Origin: an uncultured Lachnospiraceae bacterium
GTDB taxonomy: Bacteria > Bacillota > Clostridia > Lachnospirales > Lachnospiraceae
Length of the DNA stretch: 64,000 nucleotides
Reading direction: 5' to 3'
NCBI GenBank assembly: GCA_947626985.1
Contig: CANQUG010000003.1
Span: 1 to 64,000, forward strand
Under the pieces are notes generated by a model. It was given only the letters and a program-made list of their open reading frames with translations. It searched no databases and had not been told where the DNA came from. Positions 10,801 through 18,533 of this stretch are shown piece by piece. Both the position numbers and the translations under genes were made by a program. Each line of letters starts with the position of its first letter. Position 1 is the first letter of the stretch.

Positions 10801-11118
10801 ATGGGAGGAAACACTGATCACAAAAGCGGGAATCTCATCTTCCCACAGGATCCTGTCAGCGGAGATATCCACAATTTTCCCGAAGGGGCTGTCGATATTC
10901 AAAGTTCTGCTGGAATCTTTTCCATCAATGTAAAGAAGAGGGCAATTTCCGCAGGTGCCGGCCCAGACGTCATGACAGACCATGCCCAGCCGGATGTCCG
11001 GCGAAGCCTCCTTCACCCGTCTGTTAAAATATAAGATTCTGTGATCGTCCTCTCTGATGACATAAACTCCGGTGGAGCGCATGGAATCCAAAATACGTTC
11101 ATAATCTGTTATTTTCAA
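7897..11118 (-). CDS. Hybrid sensor histidine kinase with PAS-like sensory region, HisKA-HATPase and two REC domains
   Basis: FLSRMSHDIRTPLNAIIGM, DNGIGMSREFLERIFEPF, GTGLGMTIAQNIV; two receiver domains (ILDWQMPGMDG, FMDIQMPVMNG); probable TTG start at 11118 after GGGAGAG. Confidence 0.93.
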   Translation of the reverse strand: MKITDYERILDSMRSTGVYVIREDDHRILYFNRRVKEASPDIRLGMVCHDVWAGTCGNCPLLYIDGKDSSRTLNIDSPFGKIVDISADRILWEDEIPAFVISVSSHERNSAQENLRAFEAVLKPEERSIQHQQIIGSLGERNLSIYMVDLATGQPRAIRLAGDVDHGSFVKAADWDQYFAQVLEEKGHPDERGKIWSSFSLEGLRAARDTGKNKVERRVRRMIDGSYHYVLIKAYLHESSLGAYAVIAFQDVDEYTRREMARNLDDKRMSAIIRSRYSFMSVVDLDTGMSDWAYMAEKGVDFHSRTCVFEERIRRVARESIHEEDAKRFLGIFSLESLRKKAEAEKNTGKYVYQFRLKGEPVRWIEAYILFVRQENGTVVSNILGREVTEEKREEEEESQEAQEKASIINSFSSMFISTYFIDLKSDQFRAVTHSEDQEQILGEKRNYTDGLRWYAETYIHPDDRQEFVSCMEPEHLMEKLRPDAPFAAAEYRRIREGGENPEVCAWIRATAILAGTEEGRAKTAVYVEQDMTESKQKENMERRALREACEAAEHANVAKSEFLSRMSHDIRTPLNAIIGMTAIAGTHLDNQERVADCLGKITTASKHLLALINEVLDMSKIESGKIDLAEEEFNMSDLVQSLLTMIRPAVHAKKQELALHIVHIEHEDLVGDVLRLQQVFMNMMGNSVKYTPEGGKLEVEITEKPSRVFGYACFDFVFRDNGIGMSREFLERIFEPFARAEDSRVSKIEGTGLGMTIAQNIVRMMNGSIRVESEIGKGSVFYVTVFLKVQDVKSVDVMELVDLPVLVADDDQIACEAACNVLDDIGMRGEYVLSGEEAVERVAEVQEEGKQFFAVILDWQMPGMDGLETARNIRREVGSDVPIIILSSYDWSEVEAEARLAGVDGFISKPLFKSRLVYLFKRFLHNEDKNDGAVAAQENLDFTGRRVLLAEDNELNREIAEEILSCTGVEVESVPDGQEALNKFLENEEGYYDMIFMDIQMPVMNGYEATGAIRRARRGDAKTIPIIAMTANAFTEDVISSKRAGMNEHVSKPLSVEQLIECMARWIGRHAE

Positions 11119-11170
11119 ATTGTTCTCTCCCCTGTGCAAAATCAAAGCCTGTCGGTATTGTAATCTGATT

Positions 11171-11806
11171 TTACCCTATGTATTCAAAAAAGACAAGTGT
11201 CGCGGCGACATTTACGATATCTTTGAGACCGATTTCTTCTTTTCGGTTTCTGCCTTTCTTCGGGGGACTTTCTCCCTCCTCCAGCCACCACAGAACGGCG
11301 TCAGAGGGGGACTTTCCTTCCGTCCCTTTCTGAATTGTGATACTCAGATCATCCAGCATGCACCGGTAGGGACTGTCATGAAGCCTCTGAAGGATCTTTC
11401 TGGCGGATTCATAACCGCTGCTCCGGAAATTCAGGGATATGTCCCGGCGTACGATTCTCTCCTCCTCCGCTTCCTTCACCGAGGTAAAGTTCAGGGAGTA
11501 ATCCTCTGTGTCAGATAACACGGAATTCAGCCGGAGCATGACGTTCCGGGCATTGTCAAAGGGGGCCATGCTCACGGGATCCTGTTCGCCGGCAAAAAGC
11601 TCCTGCAGTTTTTGCTCCATTTCCTCCATACGGGTGATTCGTACCCGGTCAGTCTGGATCCTGGTCTGCGTTTCCTGAATCTGTTCCTCCAGGGAATTCT
11701 GTTTTTCTGTGACGGGTACGAAAAACCAGAGGTAGTAGCCGCTGGCTAAGACCAAAAACAGAAGGATAGTCAGGAGCGCCGCTTCACGGCTGGTCAGTCT
11801 TCTCAT
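11171..11806 (-). CDS. pilO: PilO-like type IV pilus inner-membrane protein
   Basis: 211 aa, short N-terminus, one TM (ILLFLVLASGYYLWFFVPV) plus coiled coil; follows PilM/PilN-like genes. Confidence 0.7.
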   Translation of the reverse strand: MRRLTSREAALLTILLFLVLASGYYLWFFVPVTEKQNSLEEQIQETQTRIQTDRVRITRMEEMEQKLQELFAGEQDPVSMAPFDNARNVMLRLNSVLSDTEDYSLNFTSVKEAEEERIVRRDISLNFRSSGYESARKILQRLHDSPYRCMLDDLSITIQKGTEGKSPSDAVLWWLEEGESPPKKGRNRKEEIGLKDIVNVAATLVFFEYIG

Positions 11807-12536
11807 ATGGTTTCTCCTCCCTGTTCTCTTTCTGCAGAGAAATCTGGATATCGGCGGTCACATAGGTGCCGTTCGTTTTTTGTTTTCCGGATTTTCTGAC
11901 GGAAGTATTTTCTGCTTTATCTGTTTTCCCATTCTCTCTTTTGTTCTTTTTGGGGGATGTTCCTGAGCCGACTCTTCTGTCAGGTCTTTGATCTGTCCCT
12001 GAGCCGCTTCCTCTTTCGGTCCGACTTGTATTTTTATTCTCTGCCACAGCAGTATTTACAGTTGTTCCGTCAACCAGAGGAGACGTATTCAGTTCCCGGA
12101 TAATGTCAGCCGTCTCTCCTAATGTCACCCCGGAAAATCTGACATTCACAAGACCATCTGTCACAGAAACGGATGAAATACTGGCTGAAGGTTTCACCTT
12201 CTCGTCCAGGAGCTGCAGAATCTCCATACGGTCCGTCCGGCCTTCTTCCTCCTCAGTGGCGGAATACATCCGATATTGACGAAGTATTTCATCATAATTT
12301 TTCAGCCGCGATTCGCAGGCGTCACATTCCTGCTGGACTCTGCTCAGCTGCTCTTCCGTTTCTTCCAGCTTCAGGAGCAGATCATAGACAAACAGCTTCC
12401 CGAAGCCTGCCAGCAGCGTCAGCACGAAGAGCACATACAGCGCCACGGTAGCCGGCTTAGTGGTTCGGTCCGGTTTATAGTACAAATTCATTGTCGTTTT
12501 ATCAGGGCAGGTATCTCTTTTCTTTCTTTTTGACAT
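11784..12536 (-). CDS. pilN: PilN-like type IV pilus assembly protein
   Basis: 250 aa; single N-terminal TM, coiled coil and small alpha/beta domain (SASISSVSVTDGLVNVRFSGVT); position between pilM and pilO. Confidence 0.7.
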   Translation of the reverse strand: MSKRKKRDTCPDKTTMNLYYKPDRTTKPATVALYVLFVLTLLAGFGKLFVYDLLLKLEETEEQLSRVQQECDACESRLKNYDEILRQYRMYSATEEEEGRTDRMEILQLLDEKVKPSASISSVSVTDGLVNVRFSGVTLGETADIIRELNTSPLVDGTTVNTAVAENKNTSRTERGSGSGTDQRPDRRVGSGTSPKKNKRENGKTDKAENTSVRKSGKQKTNGTYVTADIQISLQKENREEKPYEKTDQP

Positions 12537-12621
12537 ACTGTGCAGTCTCCTTCAGTACACCGCAGTGTAAATATGTAAATCATAGGCTGCCAAAAGTTCT
12601 GAGTCATTCTTTCCCCGGGAA

Positions 12622-13638
12622 TCAGGAGCGTCCTCGCTTCTGTTCAGCATACCGAACTATTCCCGCGGCAAGAATGCCTTTGGCAGCAGTCTCAGGATCC
12701 ACAGACGTCTCCGGCAGCAGTTCCTCCAGGGGAAGGACCGGCAGCCCCACCATATCCTGAATTCTCTCCCGAAGCTGCAAAATAGAGGCTCCTCCTCCTG
12801 TAAGATACATCCCGCAGAGCTGGCTGTCCCGATAATTGAACTGGTAAAAATTTATTACCTTCAGAATTTCCACGGTAATGTTCTGGCAGATCTCCAGACA
12901 TTCCGGACTGTTCATTACATCCCGGTAGTTTGTATATTTGTAGGAGCTTGCCAGAAAAGGGTCCGTATTCAGCATATCCGCAATGACAAGGTCTATTTTC
13001 CCGCAGCCGAATTCAATCTGCCGGGCCGCCTGAATCCGATTTTTTTTTATTACCGTAATGGCAGTGGAATTCTGTCCCAGGTTTATGAAGCAATATTCTT
13101 CCGGGCCGCCGGGGTGAAGCTTCCGGCAGTTTCCTGCCAGATGAATCAGAACCGCCTCCGATGGAAGGAGTGTCTTCAGCTTCAGGCCCGCGCCGGAAAA
13201 AATCCGGAGATATCCTGCGATGGTTTCTTTGGCAGTCACTGCCGCGATCATGGTCATCTGTTCTTCTTCACTATCCGGTACAGTTTCTTCACACATGGCA
13301 TAATCACAGAAAAAACGGTCCGGGTCCCCCTGGATAAAGTCGCTGAATTCGTAAGGGAGGTTCAGCATCAGCTGCTCTCTGGTCATTCTCGGCATGGTGA
13401 GAGTCCGGCAGATTACCTGTCGTGCAGGAAGGACCAGGGCGCATTCTCCTTTGGGGATTTTCAGTTTTTTCCGTTCTTTTTTAAGGAATAACGAGAAGGC
13501 GTTGGGCATGGTGATCTCTCCGTCCTGAATCATGTTGTCCGGCAGGCGGATTTCGTGAATCCGGGTTTGTCCTCCGGACAGGACGGCGATCTTCATGCTG
13601 CTGTTTCCTATGTCAAATCCAAGTCTGGTTCCGGGCAT
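12622..13638 (-). CDS. pilM: PilM, actin-like type IV pilus assembly ATPase
   Basis: LGFDIGNSSMKIAVL, FINLGQNSTAITVIKKNRI, GMYLTGGGASILQLRERI; SD aaggagg before ATG at 13638. Confidence 0.9.
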   Translation of the reverse strand: MPGTRLGFDIGNSSMKIAVLSGGQTRIHEIRLPDNMIQDGEITMPNAFSLFLKKERKKLKIPKGECALVLPARQVICRTLTMPRMTREQLMLNLPYEFSDFIQGDPDRFFCDYAMCEETVPDSEEEQMTMIAAVTAKETIAGYLRIFSGAGLKLKTLLPSEAVLIHLAGNCRKLHPGGPEEYCFINLGQNSTAITVIKKNRIQAARQIEFGCGKIDLVIADMLNTDPFLASSYKYTNYRDVMNSPECLEICQNITVEILKVINFYQFNYRDSQLCGMYLTGGGASILQLRERIQDMVGLPVLPLEELLPETSVDPETAAKGILAAGIVRYAEQKRGRS

Positions 13639-13687
13639 TGGGGGATCCTCCTTAAAGGTGGTATAGTGTAGCCGGGTACTCAAAAAT

Positions 13688-14488
13688 TCACGCAATACTG
13701 CATTGCCAGAATATTGCGGTATACCAGTCTATGACAGGCTGGCCGAAGAACAGGATGAGAAGCACGGATGTCGCGATATATGGCGCAAAAGGGATATGCT
13801 CCCTTTTCAGTTTTCGTTTTTGAATAAGTCCGCCTGCGATTCCCAGCAGACAGGCCGTCAGGAGAGTAAGGAGCATCTGTCTCCAGTTCAGGTAAAATCC
13901 CAGGGCAAAAAACAGTTTTATGTCGCCGCCTCCCATGGTTTCTTCTCCCTGGATGCGGTCCATGATAAGGGCGAGAAGCAGCAATGGGAGGGAGACTGAC
14001 AGTGCGCTCACTGCAAGGAGAGGGAGCCTGGTCAGCGGATTGGGCGAGAGTATCAGGAAGATCAGGCGGGTGACAATGGCGGAGGCTAATACATAGTCCG
14101 GAATAATGTACTGCAAATGGTCTGTGAGGCTGAGGAAATGGAGATGGGCTGTAAAAATGAGCCACATAATCCATTCTTTTGTGAATCCGAATTTCATGGT
14201 GAGTGCAGCGCAGATGAATGCTCCGGCAAGTTCGGATATCAGGGTTTCTAGGGGAATTTTCGCTCCGCAGTAACGGCAGCGGCCGCGGGCGGCGAGGTAA
14301 CTGAAGATGGGAATCAGGTCGCGGGGGGACAGGGTGTGGCGGCAGGTTTCGCAGTGGGAGCGGCCTTTCCAGATGGGTTCTTTATGGGCTGCCCGCCAGG
14401 CAAGGCAGTTCAGGAAGCTGCCCAGGGAAGCGCCCAGAAGAAACATAATAGGGGTGAAAGATATTGCAAGGGAATTGGAGTCGTACAT
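13688..14488 (-). CDS. pilD: Prepilin peptidase (A24 family)
   Basis: GASLGSFLNCLAWR, C4 motif CETCRHTLSPRDLIPIFSYLAARGRCRYCG, MGGGDIKLFFALGFYLNW. Confidence 0.95.
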   Translation of the reverse strand: MYDSNSLAISFTPIMFLLGASLGSFLNCLAWRAAHKEPIWKGRSHCETCRHTLSPRDLIPIFSYLAARGRCRYCGAKIPLETLISELAGAFICAALTMKFGFTKEWIMWLIFTAHLHFLSLTDHLQYIIPDYVLASAIVTRLIFLILSPNPLTRLPLLAVSALSVSLPLLLLALIMDRIQGEETMGGGDIKLFFALGFYLNWRQMLLTLLTACLLGIAGGLIQKRKLKREHIPFAPYIATSVLLILFFGQPVIDWYTAIFWQCSIA

Positions 14489-14521
14489 GAACGGCCTCCT
14501 TTCTGTGAATTTTTTTTGTGG

Positions 14522-14976
14522 TTATCCGGTTTCGGGGATAGGAGAGCTTAGTATGGGGCGTCCGGGATTGAGGATAATCGCCGGGTGGATAGGGTCGGAA
14601 TATGGGAAAGCTCAATACGGACGATTCTGGTATTGAGGATAGTTGTTAGGTGGATGGAATCGGAGTATGCGGTGGTTCTATACGCACGATTCCGGTATTG
14701 AGGATAGGCGTTGGGCGGATGGAATCGGAGTATGCGGTGGTTCTATACGCACGATTCCGGCATTGAGGGTAATCGTTGGGCGGATGGAACCGGAGTATGC
14801 GGTGGTTCTATATGGACGATTCCGGCATTGAGGGTAATCGTTGGGCGGATGGAATCGGAGTATGCGGTGGTTCTATATGGACGATTCCGGCATTGAGGGT
14901 AATCGTTGGGCGGATGGAATCGGAATATGGGAAGGCTCCACACGGACGCCTCCAGGATTGGGGATGACCGTCGGTC
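14522..14976. repeat. 65-bp tandem repeat array (about 7 units, outer ones degenerate)
   Basis: Unit starts at 14587, 14652, 14717, 14782, 14847, 14912, all 65 bp apart; core ggatggaatcggagtatgcggtggttctatatggacgattccggcattgagggtaatcgttgggc. Confidence 0.92.
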
Positions 14977-15124
14977 GGAAGTCGCAACACTCCGGTGAAC
15001 TAATCGCTAACTGCGACTAAGACGCTCAGGAAGAGCCTTCGCGCCTAAGTCTCCGTAAGCGCTGGATTTCACCTCCGCTAAAAGCGCGACTTAAAACTCC
15101 GCCCGACGGTCATCCCCAATCCTG
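14953..15124. repeat. 172-bp foldback (inverted repeat) element with nested stems
   Basis: CAGGATTGGGGATGACCGTCGG (14953-14974) and its perfect reverse complement at 15103-15124; nested AAGTCGC/GCGACTT, GGTGAA/TTCACC, CGCT/AGCG, GACTAAGACGC/GCGCCTAAGTC. Confidence 0.85.
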
Positions 15125-15267
15125 TCTGCTGTATTTTCAGCCAAACTTTCATGGTTTGGGTTGTTCACTTATTAAGTGCAGCGAAGTGAGAAGCCGGCAT
15201 TCCTCCAAAAAATGTAAACAAAGTAAGGGGTATACCGACAGGTCAGCTGCATGATTTTTCGCCTGAC

Positions 15268-15311
15268 AGTTTTTATCTGGCGATCTTTTTCAGATCGCCA
15301 GATAGAAAAAC
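15268..15311. other. Strong hairpin downstream of the major pilin gene
   Basis: TATCTGGCGATCT-tttttc-AGATCGCCAGATA perfect 13-bp stem extended by GTTTTT/AAAAAC. Confidence 0.6.
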
Positions 15312-15363
15312 CGTATGTCTTTACCTTCATAAAACCTATTCAGAAACTTGTTTCCGCTTATTC

Positions 15364-15828
15364 TTATATTTCTGTGCCATGAGTTGCAGCGTTAGGAGTA
15401 TTCTGTCCATCTTTATTAACCCATTCAATCGTTACAATGCCATTTTCAGTCACATTTACTTTGATATACATATCCTTGTGGCCCTTGTCTTTGGTGCACT
15501 TTCCATATGGCTTTGAAATATCACCCGCATCTTTGACTATTTCCCCATTAACCGCGTCATAAAAATAATCCTGGGTTGTATACGGTACTTCCCCTGGTGG
15601 ATCAGCATTGGCCATCCCCGGCAGAGTCTCCGAAAGGTACCCCACTGTCGCCGCCGCTTTCGCTGCGCGTTCATTGGCGGCGTCCGTAGCCACTCTTGTT
15701 TTTTCCAGAGAGGTGTTTACCAGCGGTATGGATACCGCTACCAGAATTGCTATAATCGCCACAACGATCAGCATTTCAATGAGAGTAAATCCTCCCCGGG
15801 CTCTGAGCTTTTTTCTGAAATTTTCCAC
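15364..15828 (-). CDS. pilA: Type IV major pilin (prepilin-type N-terminal methylation motif)
   Basis: KKLRARGG^FTLIEMLIVVAIIAILVAVSIPLV; GTG start at 15828 preceded by aaaggagggagaaaga. Confidence 0.92.
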   Translation of the reverse strand: MENFRKKLRARGGFTLIEMLIVVAIIAILVAVSIPLVNTSLEKTRVATDAANERAAKAAATVGYLSETLPGMANADPPGEVPYTTQDYFYDAVNGEIVKDAGDISKPYGKCTKDKGHKDMYIKVNVTENGIVTIEWVNKDGQNTPNAATHGTEI

Positions 15829-16138
15829 TCTTTCTCCCTCCTTTCCTATGATATTTCCTCTGGTATCCCGACGCAGGATAAGAGCCTGTGTGTTCCGGCG
15901 TTCAGTATGCCTGCGGCCCAAATGGCAGAAGCATCTTCTTCAGGGTGCGGAAGATTTGTTCCGCAGTATCTCTGAAGGGCTTCGTACGCCGGGCTATGGT
16001 GATACCGGAGGATTGTAAGTTTGTTGTATCAGCAGAGTTTTCGGTTCAGGCCGGTTTGTCTCTGCTGCCGCAGGTGCGGTGAACGGATCGGCCCGGGTCA
16101 GGGCTGGTCCGCTACAACCGGGTGATAAGTCCGCCGGT

Positions 16139-17362
16139 TCAGATGGCGCTGTACATACTGAACATGGGCAGGTACACCGCGAGAAGAATTACGACTACGA
16201 TGCCTGCAAGCATCAGAATGATGATGGGTTCCAGCATGGAGAGGGCCCGGGCTGTGGCGGTGTCCACCTCGTTGTCGTAATATTCCGCCATGACTTCCAG
16301 GGTATCTTCCATGGAGCCGGTGGATTCTCCGATGGCGGTCATCCTGACCAGCATTTCCGGCAGGTCCCGGGAACGGCTCATACATTCTCCCAGGGACTGG
16401 CCGGCCTCCACACCGCTGATGGTATCCAGCACAGCCCGGGACATGGCGTAGTTGGTCATGGCCCGGCCGGAGACCTCAATCGCCTGGAGAATGGGCATTC
16501 CCGCTGCAAGCATGGTAGTCATGGTGTGGGCAAACTGGCTTGCTCCCGCCATGGCGCCGATTTTTCCCACCACAGGGAGGGAAAGCTTCAGACGGGATAT
16601 TTTTAGTCGTCCCCGGGGCGTCCGGCCGTAGATATGCAGCAGAAACAATGTCCCGGCGACCGCGAGAACGATCGCCACAAAATATGTGGTAAAATAATTT
16701 GAAACAGCAATAAGAAGTTTCGTCACTGCCGGAAGCTGAATCCCCATAGAGGCGAAAGTTTTGGAAAACGTGGGAACGGCATAGAGCATGATGATTCCCA
16801 CCACAACCACGGCGACAGCGATGACAAAGGAAGGGTACATCAGAGCGCCGGACGCTTTGGATCGGATTTTGTACATGCGGTCATAATATACACTCATACG
16901 GGAAAAGGCGCTTTCCAGATCTCCGGATTCCTCGCCGGAACGCACAGTTTCGATGAACGTTACGGGCAGCTTTTTGCCCCTCTGGGCCAGACTGTAGGAA
17001 AGACTCCAGCCATTGGAGACATCCTCGGACACCTGTCGGAGGATTCCGGCCAGAAGTCTGTCCTGTGTCTGGGAAGCCGTGAGGTCCACTGCCTGTACCA
17101 GGGGAAGTCCCGCTTTCAGGATAATGGAAAACTGGCGGCAGACCAGGGACAGTGCCTTGCTGTCCACCTTTCGTAAAAAAATCATTTCTTCTTTGACGGA
17201 TTTTTTTACCTCTCTGACAGAGAGAACCATATCGCAGTTCTGACGGATCAGAGCAACCGCCTCGGTCCGGCTGGATGCTTCCACCACTCCGGCGACACGT
17301 TCTCCGCCGGTATAAGCTCCTTCATAATAGTAAGCGGGCAAATTTCTTCCCTCCCTCTTCAT
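16139..17362 (-). CDS. pilC: Type II secretion F / PilC platform protein
   Basis: FSIILKAGLPLVQAVD, MTTMLAAGMPILQAIEVSGRAMTN, AIGESTGSMEDTLEVMAEYYDNEVDTATARALSMLEPIIILMLAGIV. Confidence 0.95.
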   Translation of the reverse strand: MKREGRNLPAYYYEGAYTGGERVAGVVEASSRTEAVALIRQNCDMVLSVREVKKSVKEEMIFLRKVDSKALSLVCRQFSIILKAGLPLVQAVDLTASQTQDRLLAGILRQVSEDVSNGWSLSYSLAQRGKKLPVTFIETVRSGEESGDLESAFSRMSVYYDRMYKIRSKASGALMYPSFVIAVAVVVVGIIMLYAVPTFSKTFASMGIQLPAVTKLLIAVSNYFTTYFVAIVLAVAGTLFLLHIYGRTPRGRLKISRLKLSLPVVGKIGAMAGASQFAHTMTTMLAAGMPILQAIEVSGRAMTNYAMSRAVLDTISGVEAGQSLGECMSRSRDLPEMLVRMTAIGESTGSMEDTLEVMAEYYDNEVDTATARALSMLEPIIILMLAGIVVVILLAVYLPMFSMYSAI

Positions 17363-17383
17363 GACTCACAGCAGAACGCTGCG

Positions 17384-18508
17384 CTAATTGGTCAGTCCGT
17401 AAATTCCGGCTTTCAGTTTTCCTCTGGTTTTCGGCTCCGCGCCGCCGGCTGCCGACTTTTCCAGCGCAGGATCCCGCAGAGCGGAGCGGAATGTTTCCCG
17501 GGAGATTTCCCCGTTTGCCAGAAGGTTCTGGAGAGCCCGGTCCATGAGTATATTTCCCAGATTTCCTGTCGTCTGGATGCTGTTGGCAATCTGGGGAGTC
17601 TTTCCCTCCCGAATCAGATTACGGATGGCGCCGTCTGTCTTCATCACTTCGCAGGCCAGCACCCTGCCCCTGCCGGATTTCCTGGGCAGAAGCTGCTGGG
17701 ACATCACCGCCTTCAAAGTCATGGAAAGCTGCAGACGGATCTGCTGCTGCCGCTCCGCCGGAAAGACGTCTACAATACGGTCGATGGAATCCGCCGCCGA
17801 GTTGGTGTGGACCGTCCCAAATACCAGATGCCCCGTCTCCGCCGCGGTCAGCGCTGTCTCGATCGTATCCAGGTCCCGCATCTCTCCCACCAGGATCACA
17901 TCGGGGTCCTCGCGAAGAGCGGCCCGCAGCCCGGCGGGAAAGCTTCTGGTGTCTCTGCCGATTTCTCTCTGATTGATGACGCATTTCTCCGGAGTATATA
18001 TGTACTCCACAGGATCCTCCAGCGTCAGAATGTGTTTGGTCTGAGTCTGATTAATGTGGTTTAAAATGGACGCCAGGGTGGTGGATTTCCCCGATCCGGT
18101 TTCCCCGGTAATCAGCACGATCCCCTGATTGTACCCGGGAAATTCCTCCGCCACGGGAGGCAGGCCCAGCTCGCTCATCCCCGGAATTCTGTCGTTCAGA
18201 AGACGGATGGCCGCGGAATAATGCCCCTGCTGCAAAAACACATTCAGCCTGCAGCGGACGCCCCCAACGGTCAGCGCAAAATCCTGTTCTCCCACCTCAT
18301 TCAGCGCGTCAAACTTTGCCCCTGTCAGTTCTCTGGCAAAGGCGGCGCATGTTTCCTCTGTCAGTTTTTCCTGCGAAGCATCCCGCAGGCTTCCGTCCAC
18401 CCGGTATCTGGGCGGCAGTCCGCATACGAGGTGTATATCCGATGCTCCCTCCCGGTATGCTCCCTGAACCAGTTCCGTAATTGTCATTTTGTTCTGTCCT
18501 CCATTCAA
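17384..18508 (-). CDS. pilT: Type IV pilus retraction ATPase PilT
   Basis: GLVLITGETGSGKST-type Walker A (GIVLITGETGSGKSTTLASILNHIN), LREDPDVILVGEMRDLDTIETALTAAETGHLVFGTVHTNSA. Confidence 0.95.
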   Translation of the reverse strand: MNGGQNKMTITELVQGAYREGASDIHLVCGLPPRYRVDGSLRDASQEKLTEETCAAFARELTGAKFDALNEVGEQDFALTVGGVRCRLNVFLQQGHYSAAIRLLNDRIPGMSELGLPPVAEEFPGYNQGIVLITGETGSGKSTTLASILNHINQTQTKHILTLEDPVEYIYTPEKCVINQREIGRDTRSFPAGLRAALREDPDVILVGEMRDLDTIETALTAAETGHLVFGTVHTNSAADSIDRIVDVFPAERQQQIRLQLSMTLKAVMSQQLLPRKSGRGRVLACEVMKTDGAIRNLIREGKTPQIANSIQTTGNLGNILMDRALQNLLANGEISRETFRSALRDPALEKSAAGGAEPKTRGKLKAGIYGLTN

Positions 18509-18533
18509 AAACAGTTTCCAAATGCCGCAGGCC

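Noticed and set aside
14522-14976. Possible CRISPR array
   Set aside because: Repeats are contiguous 65-bp units without unique spacers and no cas genes nearby
14643-14990. Several short overlapping ORFs (MGGWNRSMRWFYTHDSGIEG...)
   Set aside because: They read through the 65-bp tandem array; frame changes every unit and there is no SD, so not treated as genes
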